Source of the DNA: Caldilineaceae bacterium bin34
GTDB lineage: Bacteria; Chloroflexota; Anaerolineae; Caldilineales; Caldilineaceae
DNA: 64,000 bases
Assembly: GCA_002238555.1 (NCBI GenBank)
Contig: MPMO01000018.1
Span: 1-64,000, forward strand
Direction: 5' to 3'
Numbering within the stretch: position 1 is the first letter of the stretch; each line of letters begins with the position of its first letter. The notes beneath the pieces are model-generated. The model had not been told where the DNA came from and did not search any database. It saw only the letters and a program-made list of their open reading frames with translations. A program made the position numbers and the translations under genes. This document shows positions 59,143 to 64,000 of the stretch, piece by piece.

Positions 59143-59326
59143 TACCGGCCCGTATTCGGTCAGGCGGTATCTTTTGGCGCCTTTGTAACCACCGGGGTGT
59201 TGTCGGAACCTCACTCCCCGCGTTGAACCGCGGACCGGCGGCAGGCATTGGGGTGTTCGTTCGTCCGGGATGCGGTTGCTGCGCGCAGTCGTCATTCATG
59301 GCAGTTGCCGCAGGCATGGACCGAGC

Positions 59327-60259
59327 ATGCTGATCCCGACCCGGAACCCAAGCGACCTTGACATGCGCCTGGCCGCCGCCGGGACGCTTGCACGGCTGTC
59401 GCAGATCTATCGGGACGCGGTCCCCTGGAGTGAAATTGCCAAGGGTTTTCCCTTTCTGGGCGGTCGCATCATGTTCGCCAGCCAAGCATTGGGCATATTC
59501 AAGCCAAGGCAAATGGATCGGGTTCTCAGCATCAAAACGGTGGTGCCAAGGGAAGGCCGAGGTGCGCAGTATTCGGACCAGGTGGCGGACGGCAGCGAAA
59601 ACGGCATGTGGGTCTACGACATGCGCGAGCGCAATCCTGCCCATTCCCAAAACCACTGGTTGAAGACGGCCTGGACGGAAGGATTGCCGCTCATCTACCT
59701 GCGCGGACTTGCCCCCTCCGTATATCTGCCCTCGTTTCCGGTCTATGTGACGGATTGGGATGCGGGCGCAGGCCAGGTACGCGTGGCCCTTGGTTTGGAA
59801 TACACCTCACAGCAGGACCTGGTGGAACCCGCGCTGATGGGCAGGGAATTGTCCCGCTACACCTATGGCCGCATGCAGAATCGGGTGTCTGTGGCCCGTT
59901 TTCGGGTTGATGTGCTGGAGGCCTACCAGGACACCTGCGCCTTGTCGGGATTGGCCCAGCCCCAACTGGTGGATGCCGTACCCATTGCGCCAGGCGGGTC
60001 CGGGGGCCGCCTCGACGTGACGGAAGGGCTGTGCATGTCGCGGCTCCACCATGCGGCCTTCGATGCCAATCTGCTCGGCATCGATCCGGACGGCCGCGTT
60101 CATCTTTCCGAGCAACTGGACACCTACGCGCCCGGGGATCTGTTCGGCCGCAACCTGATGTCCGTGGCCGGACGCAGGATTTCGGTGCCCAAGGCACCTG
60201 AGTTCCAACCCAATCGGGAATTGCTGGCAGCCAGGTTTGAACAGTTTCAGGCCAGCTGA
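59327..60259 (+). CDS. HNH-type restriction endonuclease-like protein
   Basis: This 310-residue protein has an N-terminal domain of the kind found in modification-dependent nucleases (VVPREGRGAQYSDQVADGSE, LPLIYLRGLAPSVYLPSFPV) and a C-terminal HNH_2-like module (FRVDVLEAYQDTCALSGLAQ, TEGLCMSRLHHAAFDANLLG). In this family the first His lies in a (A/E)AHI motif, but here the segment reads LVDAVPIAPGG, with Pro in place of His. The other His-His pair remains. It may be a DNA-binding, catalytically reduced protein. The ATG at 59327 (MLIPTRNPSDLDM) is one of several starts. It stands alone. Confidence 0.65.
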   Translation: MLIPTRNPSDLDMRLAAAGTLARLSQIYRDAVPWSEIAKGFPFLGGRIMFASQALGIFKPRQMDRVLSIKTVVPREGRGAQYSDQVADGSENGMWVYDMRERNPAHSQNHWLKTAWTEGLPLIYLRGLAPSVYLPSFPVYVTDWDAGAGQVRVALGLEYTSQQDLVEPALMGRELSRYTYGRMQNRVSVARFRVDVLEAYQDTCALSGLAQPQLVDAVPIAPGGSGGRLDVTEGLCMSRLHHAAFDANLLGIDPDGRVHLSEQLDTYAPGDLFGRNLMSVAGRRISVPKAPEFQPNRELLAARFEQFQAS

Positions 60260-60365
60260 AACCTGCCGTTCCCGGTGATGGCCCGGTACCCAACTGTTGG
60301 TGCCGGAGGCGCCGGCGTTGACCATGGTTTGCCCAACCGGTCCCGCGACCGGTTGGGCAGCGCGG

Positions 60366-61736
60366 CTACATCGGTGAGGTTGTGCTCCACCCGCGGGCCC
60401 GTTGGGCTTCAACGACCCGTTCCATGGCCAATGCGATTGCGGCTGTTCTCAGGTCGGTATCATGCCGGTCGGCCATGCCCACGACTGCATCGGTGGCGGA
60501 TGCCATCTCCTGTTGGAGTCGTTCCACGACCTGCGTATGGGACCACCGCTGCCATGAGGCGTTCTGGACCTGTTCGAAATAGGAGACAGTGACTCCGCCG
60601 GCATTGCCCAGAATGTCCGGGATGACCAGAATGCCGCGGTCAAGGAGGCGTTGACCACCTTCTTGGGATGTGGGTTGATTGGCCAGCTCCACTACCGTCT
60701 CCGCTTGCACGTCGCCGGCGTTGTGGCTGTCGATCATGCCTTCCATCGAAGCCAGCAACAGGGCCGCGGCAGGCTGCACCAGCAGGTCTGCGGGCCTGAC
60801 TGCTGTTCCGGCCGGACAACCGATGAAGCTGCCGTGCTGTTGTTTCCAGGCCGCAACGTCCGCGTACGGCAGGCCTTCGGGATTGAACAGGCCACTGCGG
60901 CTGTCACAGACTCCGGTAACGCGCGCACCGGTGATGTCGGCGGCCAGGCGGTGGGCATGACTGCCCACGTTGCCGTAACCGTGGATGACGAGCGGGTTCC
61001 CGGCCAGGGGGGTCCCCATGTGGTCCGCGATCCGGTGCAGAACGGACAGGCCGCCGAGCGCAGTTGCCTCCGGTCGGCCGCGGCTGCCGCCCAAGGGCAT
61101 CGGCTTGCCGGTGATTGTGCCTGGCGCGTGGCTGCCCCGGATGGACTCGAACTCGTCAACCATCCAGCCCATCACTTCGGCGTTGGTGTTCATGTCGGGG
61201 GCCGGGATGTCCAGTTCAGGCCCCAGGACCGGATGCATGGCCCGAATGTACGATCGGCTCAGGCGTTCGCGTTCCGGACGGGACAGCGTCGCGGGATCGC
61301 ATTGCACGCCTCCCTTCCCCCCACCCAGGGGCAGGTCCAGCACTGCGGTCTTGAGCATCATCAGGGCGGCCAGGGCCCTGGTCATGTCCAGGGTCTCCGC
61401 TGGATGGAACCGGATACCGCCCTTGAAGGGTCCGCGTGCATCGTTCCACTGCACGCGGTGTCCGGCGAACACGATGTGGTCGCCGTCGTCCCGCTGCACA
61501 ATCAACTGGGCCGTGGTCTCCCTGCGGGCATGGCTGAGGATCTCCATTTCCAAATCGGAAATGTCCAGCAGGGACCGTGCGCCGTGCATCTGGTGCAGGA
61601 CCTCGGCCAGGTGCGAGGATGGCTCGGGTCCGGCAGGCTCCAGTCCGTCCCACACATCCTGGGACATCGCGGGCCTCGCGATGGGAGCGGCATCAAAATC
61701 GCGGGTGACTGTGAAGTGGCTGTTGGGTCTTGGCAT
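60366..61736 (-). CDS. Glutamate dehydrogenase (Glu/Leu/Phe/Val dehydrogenase family)
   Basis: This 456-residue NAD(P)-dependent dehydrogenase interconverts glutamate and 2-oxoglutarate. Active-site regions are FKGGIRFHPAETLDMTRALA, VLDLPLGGGKGGVQCDP (catalytic Lys) and DIPAPDMNTNAEVMGWM (Asp). The nucleotide fold is VIHGYGNVGSHAHRLAAD. The ATG at 61736 (MPRPNSHFTV) fits the usual N-terminus better than the longer frame. Close relatives such as leucine dehydrogenase cannot be ruled out. There is no partner gene next to it. Confidence 0.88.
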   Translation of the reverse strand: MPRPNSHFTVTRDFDAAPIARPAMSQDVWDGLEPAGPEPSSHLAEVLHQMHGARSLLDISDLEMEILSHARRETTAQLIVQRDDGDHIVFAGHRVQWNDARGPFKGGIRFHPAETLDMTRALAALMMLKTAVLDLPLGGGKGGVQCDPATLSRPERERLSRSYIRAMHPVLGPELDIPAPDMNTNAEVMGWMVDEFESIRGSHAPGTITGKPMPLGGSRGRPEATALGGLSVLHRIADHMGTPLAGNPLVIHGYGNVGSHAHRLAADITGARVTGVCDSRSGLFNPEGLPYADVAAWKQQHGSFIGCPAGTAVRPADLLVQPAAALLLASMEGMIDSHNAGDVQAETVVELANQPTSQEGGQRLLDRGILVIPDILGNAGGVTVSYFEQVQNASWQRWSHTQVVERLQQEMASATDAVVGMADRHDTDLRTAAIALAMERVVEAQRARGWSTTSPM

Positions 61737-62586
61737 GGCCGTGGAAATCAGTGTGGACCGATGACGAACATATAAAAGAGCCGGCAGCATGCGCATGTGC
61801 GCAGCATTACCAAATTTGGCTGGATGGCGAGCCATGTGACCGGTGCACCGGCCACATGGACGAATTGCCAACCTGCACTCGAACGGAGGAGCCCTGCCGT
61901 TCGGCGTCGGAACGGTTGGGAACTCGATTGGGGCGGCGAACCTCTGCGGACCGGGCCTGCATCATGGATACTGTGGCACTTTGGTTGATTTGGGTCCGGG
62001 TCCGGCCCCGGACCATGGCGGCAGTCAGCTGCAGGGGAGCGTGCCCGCGGCTGGAAGCCGCTCGGTGTTCGACGCCGGGCCCGGACCGTGCGCGGCCGCG
62101 CACGGCTTCATACATGCAATTCCATCAAAGCAGGCGTTTTGCAGTTGTATCGATGCCTGATCTGATATGGAACTCGGAGCGGAGACCCCACTTTTTCCAT
62201 CGTAGCTGCAACGCGAAAGTGCCAATATGGCATGGATGCCTCCACCTGTTGTTTTTTATGATCCGGCCACCGCATATGTAGAAAAGAGGCAACTCGACCG
62301 GCGGCCGGTCACACCCCGCCTGGTGTCCGCACCCCCGTTCGCCAACCCGGCACCGCCGCCGCGGCGACACCGGCTGCCGGGCGCATGGGACCGGCATGCA
62401 GTCCACGACAAGGAGTCCCTGCTGGTTCATGACGGCAAACCAATGGGCAAGGGCCTCCGCCCCTCCCGGGTCTCGGACCAACATCAACGAAAGTGAAACA
62501 GTGCCTGCTTCATGTCCGGTCCGGGCAAAGTCGGCGGCACTCCTATAAAATGGACTTGGGACTCTTGCCATTCCGTGAGCGGCTAA
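61737..62586. other. Intergenic region, no recognisable gene
   Basis: An 850-bp stretch between a minus-strand and a plus-strand gene. A plus-strand open frame runs 61730-62281 but starts inside the gdh 5' end, has a biased composition and no recognisable motif. It is probably not a gene. AT-rich patches occur around 61765-61785 and 62225-62285. No clear promoter pair, hairpin or RNA motif was found. Confidence 0.4.
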
Positions 62587-63630
62587 ATGCACATTGACGA
62601 CATCGATACTCCGGCCTTGGTACTGGACCTGGATGTGTGCGAACGCAACATCCGGAGGTTCCAGCGCACGTTTGATGAATACGGTGTCGGCTTTCGGCCG
62701 CACATCAAGACCCACAAGATTCCCGAACTGGCCCGTTGGCAAGTGGATGCCGGGGCCATCGGCATCACCTGCCAAAAACTGGGTGAGGTCGAGGTGATGG
62801 CCAACGCCGGCCTGGACAACATCCTCCTCTACTTCAACATCGTGGGCGAGCCCAAGCTGGAACGCCTGTGCCGGCTGTCGCAAGAATGCGATCTGACCGT
62901 CACGGCCGATTCCCCGATCGTCACGGATGCCATCGGCGCCGTGGCCGTCAGGCGGGGTGTGGTGGTCAACGTTCTCGCGGAACTGAATTCGTTCATCGAC
63001 CGGACCGGTGTGCCGTCGGTGTCGGAACTTGTGGATCTGGCCAAGCACATCGATCGGACACCCGGTTTGAACCTGCGGGGCATGGCAACCTATCCGACCG
63101 GCCGCCAAAGCGCGGATCGGATCGCCGAAGCCATCCGGGCCTTCGACCAGGCCGGCCTGAACCGGGAGATTGTGAGCGGTGGCGGCACACCTACGGCGTT
63201 TGAGGCGGAGGCGGTGAACGGTCTGACCGAACACCGGGCCGGAACCTACATTTTCATGGACCGGCAATGCATCGATCGCGGCGTGGCAACGGAAGCGGAC
63301 TGCGCGCTGCAGGTTCTGACCACCGTGGTCAGCAATCCAGTGCGGGAGCGGGCCGTCATCGACGGCGGAACCAAGACGTTCTCGGCGGACGGCGACATGC
63401 CCAGGGGCATCGTGTTGGACTTCCCGGGAGCCGAGATTTACCAGACCAACGAGGAGCATGGTTTCCTGGATATCGGCAACTGCGACCCCAGGCCATCCAT
63501 CGGCGATCGCATCCGTGTCATTCCCAATCACGTTTGCGTGACGGTCAACCTGCACAATCAGGTGTATGGTTGCCGGGGAAACGAAGTGGAACGGGTTTGG
63601 CCCGTCGCCGCCCGCGGGCTGGTCCAATAA
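62587..63630 (+). CDS. D-threonine aldolase / alanine racemase-fold PLP enzyme
   Basis: This 347-residue fold-type III PLP enzyme begins DDIDTPALVLDLDVCERNIR and has the PLP Lys in FRPHIKTHKIPELARWQVDA. The metal and substrate region IRVIPNHVCVTVNLHNQVYG is characteristic of D-threonine aldolases and D-serine dehydratases (DSD1). It cleaves or dehydrates a D-3-hydroxy amino acid, and the exact substrate is undecided. The ATG at 62587 is the natural start. It sits beside a regulator gene. Confidence 0.88.
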   Translation: MHIDDIDTPALVLDLDVCERNIRRFQRTFDEYGVGFRPHIKTHKIPELARWQVDAGAIGITCQKLGEVEVMANAGLDNILLYFNIVGEPKLERLCRLSQECDLTVTADSPIVTDAIGAVAVRRGVVVNVLAELNSFIDRTGVPSVSELVDLAKHIDRTPGLNLRGMATYPTGRQSADRIAEAIRAFDQAGLNREIVSGGGTPTAFEAEAVNGLTEHRAGTYIFMDRQCIDRGVATEADCALQVLTTVVSNPVRERAVIDGGTKTFSADGDMPRGIVLDFPGAEIYQTNEEHGFLDIGNCDPRPSIGDRIRVIPNHVCVTVNLHNQVYGCRGNEVERVWPVAARGLVQ

Positions 63631-63713
63631 CGGGATTCACCTGACGCATGCCGAACCTGTACCCAACCGGGAGTCCCGGCCGGTCCGGCGCCGCCGCCAC
63701 CTGCCACAAGTCG

Positions 63714-64000
63714 ATGGATGTGAATACAGCATCGGGCCGTCCGATCCTGGTGGTCGACGACGAGCGCAACATTCGCAAGGCGCTGGAACTACTGTTCAGG
63801 GCCTCCGGTTATCCCGTGATTGAAGCGGAGGACGGCGAAGCCGCCCTGCGGCAGATCGAGGAACTGGGCCCGCGCCTGGTTCTCCTGGACGTCGAAATGC
63901 CCCGGCTGGACGGCTTCGAGACCTTGCGTCGGCTGCGCCGGGACAGCGAAGTGCCGGTCATCCTGCTGACGGTCCGCAACGAAGACGAAGACAAGGACCG
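63714..64000 (+). CDS. Response regulator, receiver domain (partial)
   Basis: The gene starts at the ATG at 63714 (MDVNTASGRPILVVDDERNI) and runs off the right end of the window. The receiver has acidic DDE, the phosphorylated Asp in LVLLDVEMPRLDGFETLRRL and Thr in VILLTVRNEDEDK. It is the N-terminal part of a two-component regulator whose output domain is not visible. Confidence 0.9.
   Translation, partial: MDVNTASGRPILVVDDERNIRKALELLFRASGYPVIEAEDGEAALRQIEELGPRLVLLDVEMPRLDGFETLRRLRRDSEVPVILLTVRNEDEDKD

Noticed and set aside
61730..62281. Plus-strand 183-codon open frame in the gap before the D-threonine aldolase
   Set aside because: It starts inside the 5' end of gdh, has no motif and no clear ribosome binding site. 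It is more likely non-coding.
62125..63627. 500-codon minus-strand open frame
   Set aside because: It is antisense to the D-threonine aldolase gene, whose PLP and metal motifs are clear.

Overview
The window is G+C-rich, densely coded bacterial DNA. Its gene content (mevalonate kinase, glycogen branching enzyme beside a starch-synthase-like glycosyltransferase, methylmalonyl-CoA mutase with its epimerase, LivHMGF, FtsH, SecDF, a bactofilin) and its heavy insertion-sequence load suggest a member of the Chloroflexota, perhaps an environmental or host-associated lineage. This is an inference from gene content only. No rRNA, tRNA or CRISPR array was recognised.

Layout. 1-3800 is a mobile-element scar: an IS4-type transposase tail broken by a 29-bp duplication, a frameshifted tyrosine recombinase, an apparently complete IS701-type element and an inverted, internally deleted relative of it. 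3946-8627 holds an orphan solute-binding lipoprotein, a DUF4143-type ATPase and glycerol kinase. 8744-10655 is a wrecked glpF: its last codons were split by a tnpB-bearing element and its upstream part was cut by an ISAs1-type remnant. 10660-16072 carries a beta-propeller protein, a zinc alcohol dehydrogenase, an aquaporin, PlsY, thiol peroxidase and a bactofilin. 16187-21884 is a branched-chain amino-acid ABC transporter operon with a frameshifted livM, dCMP deaminase and a membrane protein. 21953-24882 has an FtsH with an altered zinc site and a SpoU-type RNA methylase.

25062-40377 is a plus-strand housekeeping block: secD-secF, cmk, a TPP-dependent dehydrogenase E1 pair, a Nudix hydrolase, hisD-hisC-hisB, threonine aldolase, dnaX-ybaB-recR, and methylmalonyl-CoA mutase plus epimerase. 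40378-47664 is an eroded accessory island: a DNA methyltransferase remnant split by a second tnpB element, two PD-(D/E)XK-like paralogues, IS110 and DDE transposase debris inside a perfect 63-bp inverted repeat, an MNT-HEPN fusion and a chimeric transposase relic. 47976-64000 returns to metabolism: mevalonate kinase, a minus-strand glycan cluster (nagA, glgB, a glycosyltransferase, an unknown protein), an ABC exporter, a LysM/YkuD-like protein, an HNH protein, glutamate dehydrogenase, a D-threonine aldolase family enzyme and the start of a response regulator.

The most interesting signal is the pair of tnpB elements at 8744-10204 and 40665-42293. Both have imperfect terminal inverted repeats (GGRRN then TTATAT) and both are flanked by 8-bp direct repeats. 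In both cases deleting the element plus one repeat restores a host reading frame (glpF and a DNA methyltransferase). IS200/IS605 and IS607 elements, the usual carriers of tnpB, make neither terminal inverted repeats nor target duplications. Here tnpB appears to ride in a DDE-style, probably trans-mobilised element. A second theme is short tandem duplications (13, 29, 75 and 98 bp) that break or lengthen genes.
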